A DNA stretch of 64,000 bases from the NCBI GenBank assembly GCA_039105265.1, contig JAPFFF010000010.1:4526001-4590000 (forward strand), in the 5' to 3' direction. The DNA is from Tritrichomonas musculus (taxonomy: Eukaryota; Parabasalia; Tritrichomonadida; Tritrichomonadidae). Position 1 is the stretch's first letter. The number at the start of each line of letters is the position of its first letter. Shown here piece by piece: positions 54,823-64,000 of the stretch. The notes beneath the pieces were generated by a model. The model searched no databases and was not told the DNA's origin. It was given only the letters and a program-made list of their open reading frames with translations. The position numbers were made by a program, and so were the translations under genes.

Positions 54823-57015
54823 ATGCAAAAAATCCCGGAATTTTTTATTCAAAAAATTCAAAATAAAATCTATTTAATTATTTCTCAAATGGGTTTGTGC
54901 AATAGTAAAGAAAATTACCAAAAGGATCAATTTATAACTTATATTGACCTAAATAATGATGATTCTGAAACAAATTTAGGTAATGAAGATTATGATGATA
55001 GCATTTCATCCAATATTTTGGCGCATATGAGCCCCAAAGAGGATAAAGATTCACAATCAGATTTTGAGAGCTGTTCGAATGATAATAAATATGCATTTAT
55101 TGATATAATAATAAATGATCAAGAAAGATTAAATATCAAACAGAAACAAGATACAATGCACAAATATTATTTTGATTTATCAACATTTTCTTACAATTAT
55201 TTCAATTATTACAAACAAAGAAAAGAATTAAATGAAAAAAATTCTCAGAAATTTCTACAAAATCCAGATAAGCAAGCATTACTTTCGAAAATCAGAGTTT
55301 TAATTGTAATTGAATCCATTGTAGATTTAAGATATCTCGAAAACGATTCAAATTATTTTGAAAATTCCGAAGATTTGACAACCGCATTTCTCATTTGTCA
55401 TTTATTTCGTTATGCTTTTCTCATTCCTTACTCGCAAATACTCATTACTTTAACGAAAGAAAATGGATTTATTGACGAAAAGACCAAAATAAGGTTTCAA
55501 GACATGGATAATGAAACAAAAATGTCTAAAATTTCGGATCTTTCGTTTTACTTTTGGCAAAATGAGTTTGGATTTCATCAAAATGTGAATTATGCACAAG
55601 TTGGAAGAAAGCAATACAAATTCTATTTAGAAAATGAATTATTAGAAAGAATTAAGCCATTTAATCACAAAATAATCACAGATGAAATCAAGCCCGATTG
55701 TCAATCGGATTTATTCATTTTTATTTTGGATCACAGCACATTTAGTTTCTATAATAAATGCAATTGCACATATGTTATTGATGAGCTTGTTAAGATACCT
55801 TGTAGCCATTATTATGTGATGAATGATTCAACTCAAAGTAGTTCGCTAATTGAAATAATAAAAGCTAGTTATGATTTCGAAAGCATAATTAAAACAACTC
55901 TTGACACTGAAACAGAGGGTTCTTTAATCAAATTACTATTCACTCAAGGAAATTTTGATTCAGAAATAAAGCTAGCGCAATCGATTAGATCTTTGATTAA
56001 AATGATTGACCAAAAAGAAGAACATAACAAAGAATTCATAAAAATATTTGAGATAATTATTATGAATGAAATACAGAATTTATTGAAATTCGGTAACAAA
56101 ATCAAAGAACTTTTTCCTTCTGGTGTTTTAGATTTTGTTCCACAAAATTTTACACGATTTGGTGATAAATCGACAATATTTTCTTCATCTGATTACAACA
56201 ACATCAGTTTAACTCTTCCAGTAAGAAGAATATCTGCTTCTCTTCAAGATAATTTTAGAATTTGTGGAAGCATTTTCTCATCTATTTTTATCGAATCATT
56301 ACTTACACACAATTCTTCACTTAATTCTTTTTGCTCATCAATTAAAAAACTTTTTTTCAAGTATAAAAATGATTTCGAGAGCATTATCATTACTCAAAAT
56401 CAACATAATAATAAAACAGAAACTAATTCAAACAATAAAATTTCTAAAAAGGCAATTTTGTCATTCTTTGACATGGATCTGTTTGAGAACAAGCACTTTT
56501 TTATTCATTCAGATAGATGGCCTGACCTTCACTCTATTTTCATCAGTAATGAACAATTTTGGAATGTTGATTGTTCTGAAGTGAATAGTGATGAATATAA
56601 AGATGTTTTCTTCTTTGATCTAGTAAAAGAAACAACAATAAATTTGAATAATTATGGCCCTAAACGAGGAATGTCTTCGATCGAGAAATTTTCAATTGAT
56701 TACGAAGATGCTGTCAAAGAAATCCTTGAAAAAAATGGTTTTACAGATGTGCAATTCAGTACTTGCCAGCCAAGTAAAGATGATTTGGAAAATAAATACA
56801 AAGATCTAAAATTTGCAAATTGGTCAAAATTCTTCGTATCAAGTAGGCCATATTATTCGTCAAAAATTGGAATGGGAATCATGGCATTAAGGTATCCTAT
56901 TTCTTTATTTTTTTACAATAACCCTGATTTCAATGTAGAAATAGGTTTAAAAATATTTTTGGAAGCATTTCTAAAGATTTATCCTTTTTGGAAAGATCAT
57001 TCATTATATTTTTAA
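54823..57015 (+). CDS. Unknown 730-aa protein, possibly acylated
   Basis: An intact frame. Met23 (54889) starts MGLCNSKE, a classic N-myristoylation sequence with a neighbouring Cys for palmitoylation. The real start may be there rather than at 54823, whose 22-residue leader is AT-driven. An acidic, Ser-rich linker follows, then a mixed alpha/beta region. That region has a hydrophobic strand ending DLFIFILDHSTF and later CSHYYVMNDSTQSSS, an arrangement reminiscent of clan CD (caspase/legumain-type) peptidases with their His and Cys strands. The expected catalytic Cys is replaced, so this would be a pseudo-enzyme at best and the link is speculative. A membrane-tethered cytosolic protein is the most economical reading. 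No Inr seen. Confidence 0.7.
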   Translation: MQKIPEFFIQKIQNKIYLIISQMGLCNSKENYQKDQFITYIDLNNDDSETNLGNEDYDDSISSNILAHMSPKEDKDSQSDFESCSNDNKYAFIDIIINDQERLNIKQKQDTMHKYYFDLSTFSYNYFNYYKQRKELNEKNSQKFLQNPDKQALLSKIRVLIVIESIVDLRYLENDSNYFENSEDLTTAFLICHLFRYAFLIPYSQILITLTKENGFIDEKTKIRFQDMDNETKMSKISDLSFYFWQNEFGFHQNVNYAQVGRKQYKFYLENELLERIKPFNHKIITDEIKPDCQSDLFIFILDHSTFSFYNKCNCTYVIDELVKIPCSHYYVMNDSTQSSSLIEIIKASYDFESIIKTTLDTETEGSLIKLLFTQGNFDSEIKLAQSIRSLIKMIDQKEEHNKEFIKIFEIIIMNEIQNLLKFGNKIKELFPSGVLDFVPQNFTRFGDKSTIFSSSDYNNISLTLPVRRISASLQDNFRICGSIFSSIFIESLLTHNSSLNSFCSSIKKLFFKYKNDFESIIITQNQHNNKTETNSNNKISKKAILSFFDMDLFENKHFFIHSDRWPDLHSIFISNEQFWNVDCSEVNSDEYKDVFFFDLVKETTINLNNYGPKRGMSSIEKFSIDYEDAVKEILEKNGFTDVQFSTCQPSKDDLENKYKDLKFANWSKFFVSSRPYYSSKIGMGIMALRYPISLFFYNNPDFNVEIGLKIFLEAFLKIYPFWKDHSLYF

Positions 57016-57175
57016 AAAACGATTATCGATGACATTGTTACTCGAGATTATATTGAGATCAGTATTGATTTGAGGCTCTTCATCATTTTCTAGTACCGAA
57101 AGTCTTAGAGATATTCTTTCATCGACTTTTACAACATTTTTATTCAATTGAAGATTCAAAAAATTCAATGACATA
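57005..57175 (-). CDS. Possible 56-aa ORF overlapping the 3' end of the 730-aa gene
   Basis: From ATG at 57175 the minus strand reads MSLNFLNLQLNKNVVKVDER followed by an acidic, Asn-rich C-terminus, 56 residues without a stop. Composition is more protein-like than surrounding chance frames. It overlaps the neighbouring gene tail to tail by about 10 bp. It could be a fragment of a larger lost gene. Confidence 0.25.
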
Positions 57176-57527
57176 TATCAAAAAGTTAGTTTTTTTTTAA
57201 TATAATTTTCTTATTTTTCAACCTTATGACCATACTTAATTTTATAAGAGTTATTTTTTTTGAAGTAATGGGCAAGTAAAATTTTATAATTCTATGATTT
57301 TTTTTATCGAAGCTAAAGTTATCTTAGGAATACAATATATATTGTAGGTTTAGCAGAACAAATTTTAATAAAAAGCAAAGACTAGAATCTACTTTATATT
57401 ATGTTGTCTTATTCAAATAAAACATTAATACAATTTAAATAAAAAAGCACTTTTATTAATGGGGCATTTTATGAGAAATTTTATGCCATATTAATATTTT
57501 TGGTTATTTGCCCAAACAACGTATTTC
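57176..57527. other. Upstream region of the second surface-protein gene
   Basis: AT-rich, no gene. No clear TCAYW initiator next to the ATG at 57528. Confidence 0.4.
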
Positions 57528-59960
57528 ATGTTACACCTCTTGATAGCTTTATTTTCTTTATCAATAAGTTTTTTTCTCGAAAATGACCCTTCATACGGAA
57601 GTAACAAGCTTCCATATCCAGCTGATAACAAAATACAAACAAAAGATTATATTAGTATTACAAAGATGCCATTATTGTGGATATACAACGACAAAAAAAC
57701 TTGTGAAGATGATAAAAATTTATTAGTGACTATTCCAGCCGAAAGTACATATCATTTTAAAAATACAGAAATAATTTGTTCGGATGGTACCGACATAAAA
57801 AGCATTCTTTCAACACTAGATGAAAACATACAATCTTTAATGATTAAAATAGATCCATCTCAATTAGAGTTAGATTTAAATGATTTAAATCATAAAATTG
57901 AAGTTTCCATTGCCGGTATTGAAGAAATTTTCAATAATGGTGATAATGAAGAAGAAATCGACCTTAAATTATTAAGCACATTACGAAAGAAAAAGAAATC
58001 CAAAATATCAATTAGATCACCGAGCACTCAGCAACTAAAACTTGTTGGCGACATAAAAAGCAAAGTTTACAACCTAAATATTTCACATTTAGAAGTACAA
58101 GTCATTAAATCAGCTCTAAATGTCAATTCCGTAACTTTAGAAAAATGCAAAATTCATTCAGAATCACTTTCAATTGCAACGACACGATTAATTGCCTGTC
58201 CGTTCACGCACATCAGTCTAACAGAGGACAATCGATATGACAAGATCAATGTTGGCCAATTTACAGTTATGGACTTGTCTGGCACTGATCAGCCATGCTA
58301 CTACTTTTCATTTGGCGCTGAAAACTGTCAAATTTTCATTAGAAACTACAATTCAGAGCAAGACAGCGAACCATTGGACTTATACAGTGTCATTGATCAT
58401 AACGTACAGGCAACTACATGTACAATTCCGTACAGCTGCTGCCAAATGGTGTCTTTAATTGCTGTCTCGCATTTCGTCTATTTTTCATACAGCGGAGATG
58501 GAAGCATTGTGACAAAGCCAGTCAACATCACAATGTTCAAGTCTGATATCAAATACGAGGAACCAAAACCGGATGCTGGATCTTTCCTTCAGGATGAGAA
58601 ATACAAGGTCTACATCAGCTCTGATGCAAGCTGGGATCAGAAAATTAGCGAAAAAACGAAAGTTTATTTGACTGGCTTCCAAAGCTGCATTGAAATCGAC
58701 AACTCTCGATGCTCTTCGAAAATCGAGGTCAACATGTTCTCTCATTACTTCGAGAGTGGACTCGATACAGACGAGGAAACAGAATCAACGCACGAAGAAT
58801 CCAAAGAAGAATCAAAAGAAGAGGAGGAAGAAGAAACAGTTGTCGTTGTCACCCCTGAAGCAACAAGCGACAGTGACGATAGATACAACGTAATTGGAAG
58901 CATTGAATACAATAGAGACAATTTTGCCAGTGATGTGAAAAACAAGTTTTCTGGCAGAGACACAAATGACAATGTGACTAACGTACTTTCTGTATCTTTA
59001 CCTAAAGAAAACGATCATTATGAATTCAATAATTTGGATCTGTCAGAAAACCAGTACATCAAGCTTGATGGCGGTTCGAAGGTGAATTTTCACGGTGGCA
59101 ATTTGAACGTTATTTTCGACAAAAATTCAGTGCCTTCAGCGATAAACATTGGTGATAAAAACGATGATGTAAAGCTCTCAATTTTGAATACAGAAGAAAG
59201 CACACTTAACATCAATTCTTTGTCGCAAGACAAGAAAGACATTCTCATTAAATCCAGGTCTACTCTGCACAGCTTGCTCAAAGTGAAGGCTGATCAAAAT
59301 ATAAAGACGATCACTTTTGATTCAATTATTTTGAGAGAAAATGGCAAAATTCAAAATGACAACAAAGAAATTGCAGTTAAAATTAACGATGTTTTTATTG
59401 ATTCAAAAAGTGAATCCGAAATATACGGCATTGAAGTTGTTTCAAATTTAAACGTTTCTCAAACTTCCCATTTAACGGTCACCAATTCAAAAATTGAAAA
59501 GGTTTGCTTGAACATTTTTCTTTCATCTTTTGACATTGCTGATTACAATGGAAAGCCAGTTTTGTCCGGAAATTACATCGATGAACCAAAAACGATCATT
59601 TTACACAGCTTGATTGAGAATGCAAAAATTAAAGATAATACTGGATATCTATTGATTGATGGCACTTTTACTAGTTGCGATAACTGGGCAAAAAAGGTTT
59701 TGTTTGGCAACACTGACTTCACAGACGGGGCCTGTTCTACATCGAGCACATTGAATGCTGAAGATGAAAAACAAAAAGAATTCTTGTTTGTAAAAAGAGT
59801 TCAAAATGAACCAACTGAAAAAAGTAAGAATAAATTAAGTGGTGGAGCAATTGCTGGAATTGTAATTGGCTGTGTGGCATTCGTTGCCATTGTTGTAGTT
59901 GTTGTTGTCATTGTTGTTAAGAAGAAAAAAGGAGTTTCTAATGCAAGCGAAGATCCTTAA
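57528..59960 (+). CDS. Type I membrane surface protein, 810 aa
   Basis: A signal peptide (MLHLLIALFSLSISFF) is followed by a beta-rich, Cys-containing ectodomain. An acidic Glu-rich linker (about residues 415-440) with VVVVTPE comes next, then a C-terminal beta module and a single membrane anchor (GGAIAGIVIGCVAFVAIVVV). A KKKK signal and a 10-residue tail end the protein. The region from about residue 570 on parallels the C-terminus of the 1374-aa protein at 10595-14719: the segment around IKTITFDSIILRENGKI, FTSCDNWAKKVLFGNTDF with its two Cys residues, and the anchor NKLSGGAIAG. The N-terminal halves differ, so the two genes share a conserved anchor module with exchanged distal domains. Likely exposed on the cell surface. 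Intact frame. Confidence 0.85.
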   Translation: MLHLLIALFSLSISFFLENDPSYGSNKLPYPADNKIQTKDYISITKMPLLWIYNDKKTCEDDKNLLVTIPAESTYHFKNTEIICSDGTDIKSILSTLDENIQSLMIKIDPSQLELDLNDLNHKIEVSIAGIEEIFNNGDNEEEIDLKLLSTLRKKKKSKISIRSPSTQQLKLVGDIKSKVYNLNISHLEVQVIKSALNVNSVTLEKCKIHSESLSIATTRLIACPFTHISLTEDNRYDKINVGQFTVMDLSGTDQPCYYFSFGAENCQIFIRNYNSEQDSEPLDLYSVIDHNVQATTCTIPYSCCQMVSLIAVSHFVYFSYSGDGSIVTKPVNITMFKSDIKYEEPKPDAGSFLQDEKYKVYISSDASWDQKISEKTKVYLTGFQSCIEIDNSRCSSKIEVNMFSHYFESGLDTDEETESTHEESKEESKEEEEEETVVVVTPEATSDSDDRYNVIGSIEYNRDNFASDVKNKFSGRDTNDNVTNVLSVSLPKENDHYEFNNLDLSENQYIKLDGGSKVNFHGGNLNVIFDKNSVPSAINIGDKNDDVKLSILNTEESTLNINSLSQDKKDILIKSRSTLHSLLKVKADQNIKTITFDSIILRENGKIQNDNKEIAVKINDVFIDSKSESEIYGIEVVSNLNVSQTSHLTVTNSKIEKVCLNIFLSSFDIADYNGKPVLSGNYIDEPKTIILHSLIENAKIKDNTGYLLIDGTFTSCDNWAKKVLFGNTDFTDGACSTSSTLNAEDEKQKEFLFVKRVQNEPTEKSKNKLSGGAIAGIVIGCVAFVAIVVVVVVIVVKKKKGVSNASEDP

Positions 59961-60569
59961 TATAAAGTAATAAAATATTTTAAAACAATTTTATTTTTTT
60001 TTATGTTAAACAGTGTATAAATAAACTATGTTTAAGATATAGATGAAAAATTGAAAGAATATTGGTCGTTATGAATTAAATCAACTTCAAAAATTTTTTT
60101 TTTGCTAATCGCATCACAATTATTTTAATTGAGTAGTCTAAAAGAACATTTATTAAAATTAGCTCAGGAAAAAGAGATTCAGTTATGTCCTGAGGGCAAA
60201 ACACCAAATCCTAGATGATTCACCTAATGAGAAGTTTAAATTTGAAATTTTTGGATGAAAATTTTCATCAAAGAAGATTCAGGTAATGTTTTAATAACAG
60301 CATTTCCCCAATACAAATACCTCTTTTTAAATGCAATTTGAAAAATAAATGTCAACCTTTCTGTGACATTCAATTTGTGAAGGGTAAGCATATATTCATT
60401 AATATTAAGATTACAACAATTCATTAGATGCATCAATGTTTTCCAAAAGATTGAAATCAGATATTTTTGATGATTCTTTTTTAATTAATGAAAAGATTGA
60501 GAACATCTTTTTTTTATCACATTAATTGGAAAATATTCGTTTTCATCAGCACCAATTGAAAATATCAAA
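59961..60569. other. Intergenic region, ends in LRR gene remnant
   Basis: AT-rich. Nothing convincing before the BspA-like remnant. Confidence 0.35.
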
Positions 60570-61129
60570 ATTCCTTCAAATGTTTTTTTAATCGATGAAT
60601 ATGCATTTTATAATTGTTCAAATTTGAAAACGATTGAAATTGATGGAAATTCAAAATTAAAAACAATTGGAAAATATTCATTTTCATCAATATCAATCGA
60701 AACTATCAAAATCCCTTCAAATACTACCATAATTGATGAATTTGAATTTTGTGGCTGTTCCAAATTAACAACAATTGATATACCAATTAATTCCAAATTA
60801 ACAACATAATGTAATAGGAAAATTTTCTTTTTCCTCATCAAAGACATTCAATTATAGATTTATTAAAAAGTAAACCTCATGCAACAAATTATATTGGGAA
60901 TTATGCATTTTCATATTCACTTATAACCAAATATTCAAATTCCTTCAAGTGTAACAAAATTTGAAGAATATTCTTCAGAAATCATAAAACCCATTCTTTC
61001 GACGAATGCAATAATCTAAAGAAAGTTGTTTATTCATCTGAAACACAATACCAAAAAATTGGAAAAGAACAATTCAATTTAAAAGATTGTAATATTCTTT
61101 TCGAAATAAATAAATTCTTTTATTCATAA
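60570..61129 (+). pseudogene. BspA-like LRR gene remnant
   Basis: Plus-strand BspA-type repeats are readable in several frames: DEYAFYNCSNLKTIEIDGNS, KLKTIGKYSFSSISIETIKI and CGCSKLTTIDIPINSKL. After stops and shifts the normal family C-terminus follows (SFDECNNLKKVVYSSETQYQ, then a stop at 61129). Without an N-terminal part and with several interruptions it is a pseudogene. It is convergent with the BspA-like gene on the opposite strand. Confidence 0.7.
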
Positions 61130-61232
61130 TTTTTATTTCAACTTAATATTTTTTTTTAAAATTAAAAATTTTCAGTTTGCTTTGAGGATATTTTATAGCT
61201 TGAATTAAAAAACATTGAGATTAAAAATATAT

Positions 61233-61440
61233 TCATTTTTTATTATGATTTAACTGAAGCCAAATAATGCCTGCTAAATATTCAGCATAGTCATTAGGAT
61301 CCTCTAGATCAAGTTCTACAAAACAATCATCATATAATTGAAATGCTTTCTTATAAATTTTACAATTTGTTGGTTAATTTTATGACATTTAATTTCATTA
61401 AGCTTTTTAAATAAGTACAATAAGTACTATATTCAATATT
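61233..61440 (-). pseudogene. C-terminal gene remnant, unknown
   Basis: The minus strand reads KIYKKAFQLYDDCFVELDLE and then NDYAEYLAGIIWLQLNHNKK to a stop at 61233. Upstream, TYCTYLKSLMKLNVIKLTNK continues in another frame. Protein-like composition, helical, TPR- or Sel1-like in feel but too short to assign. Confidence 0.4.
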
Positions 61441-61879
61441 TTTTCATTCTATTTTTCTAAACTCATGCCTGAATTTTGAAATCCAACCGCTCAATTCAAT
61501 CTCTGTTTGATGTATCAAAATGAAATTGATGCTTTTTTTTGAAGAGACATCTCTTCAAATTAATCCAAAAACTGATGATCAAAATTATGCCCAAGCTAAT
61601 ATTAATAACTGATGTTCCAATTAATAAAGAAAAAGCTATTAATAAAGGGTATGAAAAAGCAAAGCTTTATATTTAAACCTACTATTGCAGTTCTTATAAT
61701 AAAAAAATGAAATCATTTTCAACTTTTTTTTTCAGACATAATAATAAATGATTTAAACATGCCAGTGATTGGGAGTAGCATATCATTTATTAAAAAAACA
61801 TATTCTTACAAATAAACATAAAAAATTCTCAAAATATATAACAAAAACATAAAATATAAGAAATGAAAAAAAATTTTAT
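61441..61879. other. AT-rich spacer, nothing recognised
   Basis: No gene or repeat seen upstream of the stop of the minus-strand LRR gene. Confidence 0.4.
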
Positions 61880-64000
61880 TTAAATTATTCTAATATTTGC
61901 TGTTGATGGAATTGAAAGACATCGTGGTTCAATAGATGATGGAATATTTACTTGTGCTAGTGGTGAACATCCCTCGAAAGCATAACTTCCAATATAAGTT
62001 ACAGATGAAGGAATTGTGATTTGTGCTAGTGATGAACATCTATAGAAAGCATGATTTCCAATATAAGTTACAGATGATGGAATTGTGATTTGTGTCAGTG
62101 AGGAACATCCATAGAAAGCACAATTTCCAATATCAGTTACAGATGATGGAATTGTTATTTGTGATAATGATGTACATCCCTTGAAAGCATAAAATCCAAT
62201 AAAAGTCACCGAAGATGGAATTGTGATTTGTGTTAATGATGAACATTCATAGAAAAGAGATTCTTCGATAGTAGTTATTGATGAATGAATTGTGACATGT
62301 GTCAGTGATCTACAATAAGAGAACGCACCTCTTACAATTGAAGTTACAGATGAAGGAATTGTGATTTGTATTAGTGATATACAATAAGAGAAAGCATAAG
62401 ATCCAATTCTTTTAATGAATTGCGGAATTGTTACAGAAGTAATAGTTGGTTTAGCCCATAAAAGAGTATCAAATATTTTACCTTCTGAGTTTGATCTATA
62501 AACGAGAAATGTATCTTCAAAATATTGAATTCTCTCTTCTTTATTTGATAAAATTACAATTTTGTCTAGTTTAGTACAAGAAAAAAATAAACTTTCACCA
62601 ATTTTTTTTATTGATGATGGAATTGTGATTTTAGTTAGCGATGAACATCCAGAGAAAGCATTTATTCCAATAGAAGTTACAGATGATGGAATTACCATTT
62701 GTGTCAATGATGAACATCCATTGAAAGTATCAAGTAGAATTGAGGTTACAGATGATGGAATTGTGATTTGTGCTAGTGATGAACATTTATAGAAAGCCCG
62801 ATATCCAATTGAAGTTACAGATGATGGAATTACCATTTGTGTTAATGATGAACATTCAGCAAAAGTATTATCACCAATTGAAGTCACAGAAGATGGAATT
62901 GTGATTTGTGTTAGCGATAAACATCCCTTGAAAGTACCATTTCCAATATAGGTTACAGATGATGGAATCGTGATTTGTGCTAGTGATGAACATTTATAGA
63001 AAGCATAATATCCAATTGAAGTTACAGATGATGTAATCGTGATTTGCGTTAGTGATGAACATTCAGAGAAAGCATAATCTCCAATTGAAGCTACAGATGA
63101 TGTAATCGTGATTTGCGTTAGTGATGAACATTCAGAGAAAGCATAATTTCCAATTGAAGCTACAGATGATGTAATCGTGATTTGCGTTAGTGATGAACAT
63201 TCAGAGAAAGCATAATCTCCAATTGAAGTTACAGATGATGGAATTGTGATTTGTGTTAGTGATGAACATTCAGCGAAAGCATAATTTCCAATTGAAGCTA
63301 CAGATGATGGAATTGCAATTTGTTTTATTTTTTGGTTTCCAGTAAATAAATCTTTATTTATTGATTGGAATTTTAATAACAAGTAAAAAATAACTTCGAC
63401 ATCATTATTTTCGGAAGCTAGTTGAATTGCAGTTTTATAAATATTAAGTAAAAATTACGTTAAATTATATGAGAATGAATGTCATGAAAATGCTAAATAT
63501 TTAAAATATTATCAAAATATTCAATTAGAAAACACAATTAAATCATTTGAATATAAAATCTTATTCAATTTTGGCGGTTAAAATCATTTTTTCATTAAAA
63601 TATATTGATATAAGAATTATTTTCTTTTCAATTTCTCTTTCCTTCTCTTTCAACAAAAGTTCAAAAAGTTCTTTATAATTATAAAAATACAAATAGAAAA
63701 ATCCATGTTCTTTGATTGTGTCTGCTTGAAAATTTGAATGGTTATGATACTTTATACAATTAGAAAGAATTTCTTCTTTCGTTTGGGTTGATTCTATTTC
63801 TTGTTCTTGAATCAAATTGTTTTCAATGTATTCTGAGAAATCGTCGTGATGGCATTTGATTGATTCAATAAGACATCTTAAATAACTGTTTTCTTCTTCT
63901 ATATAATTAGGAGGATCAATTTTATTTGATTCCAGAAGATGAAAAAGTTCTACATTTCTTGAATGAATTGAATAAAGCCACAATGATGGCGTTAATTCAA
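61880..64000 (-). pseudogene. Ankyrin plus BspA-like LRR gene, 5' end beyond window, frame broken
   Basis: The 3' part (61880-63456) encodes an ankyrin-type repeat (KTAIQLASENNDVEVIFYLL) directly followed by about 18 BspA/TpLRR repeats of 23 residues (SLTQITIPSSVTSIGDYAFS and variants). The block near residues 265-330 is less regular. The 5' part (63561-64000) is open to the window edge and reads SLWLYSIHSRNVELFHLLES and onward, the N-terminal region common to trichomonad ankyrin/BspA proteins. Between 63457 and 63560 the minus-strand reading is lost. A single-base or local rearrangement would explain this, so the gene is either a recent pseudogene or carries a sequencing error. Several LRR units are nearly identical at DNA level, a substrate for copy-number change. 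Expected role: surface or scaffold protein; no membrane anchor is seen at this C-terminus. Confidence 0.75.

Noticed and set aside
58485-58972. Minus-strand frames within the 810-aa surface gene
   Set aside because: They are shadows of the plus-strand gene, Ser/Val-rich because of the Glu/Asp-rich linker on the coding strand.

Overview
The window is very AT-rich eukaryotic DNA. It most likely comes from a parabasalid (a trichomonad such as Tritrichomonas or Trichomonas). The inference rests on five things: intronless genes separated by long AT-rich spacers; BspA-like leucine-rich-repeat proteins with ankyrin-type N-terminal parts; a bacterial-type xylose isomerase; a Polinton/Maverick fossil; and many small DNA transposons. 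Some genes also have a TCAYW initiator (the known trichomonad Inr) about 10 nt before the ATG. I cannot fix the species by eye.

Layout. 1-2.35 kb: end of a Polinton/Maverick fossil (integrase plus two structural-region genes, minus strand), apparently inserted into a small transposon. 2.35-9.7 kb: a dense nest of TIR elements, several with exact 8-bp target duplications. They include a 4.1-kb structure between perfect 171-bp inverted repeats, a hAT/Ac-like element, and a small element that carries a Myb/SANT gene. 10.6-14.7 kb: a 1374-aa type I surface protein. 14.7-41.9 kb: no intact host gene that I can defend. This stretch holds transposon copies, a decayed mariner, Mutator-like and P-like transposase relics, a Myb relic, a tyrosine-recombinase relic in a foldback element, and minisatellites.

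42.0-64.0 kb is the gene-rich part: xylose isomerase (42.0-43.3, +); small unknown ORFs (44.1-45.0); a Sel1-repeat protein (45.3-46.9, -); a 919-aa protein kinase fused to Sel1 repeats and a von Willebrand A-like domain (47.5-50.2, -); a broken BspA-like gene (50.6-52.6, +); an unknown 730-aa protein with an acylation motif near its start (54.8-57.0, +); a second surface protein (57.5-60.0, +), paralogous to the 10.6-kb gene through a shared C-terminal module; and two more BspA-like gene remnants, the last running off the window end (to 64.0, -).

How the genes relate. The two type I membrane proteins and the BspA-like proteins would act at the cell surface. The Sel1 protein and the kinase-Sel1-vWA protein are neighbours on the same strand and suggest a scaffold/signalling pair. 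Xylose isomerase is a stand-alone metabolic gene. Most other DNA was shaped by repeated, nested transposition, which is the main story of the window. All similarities were judged by eye without database searches.
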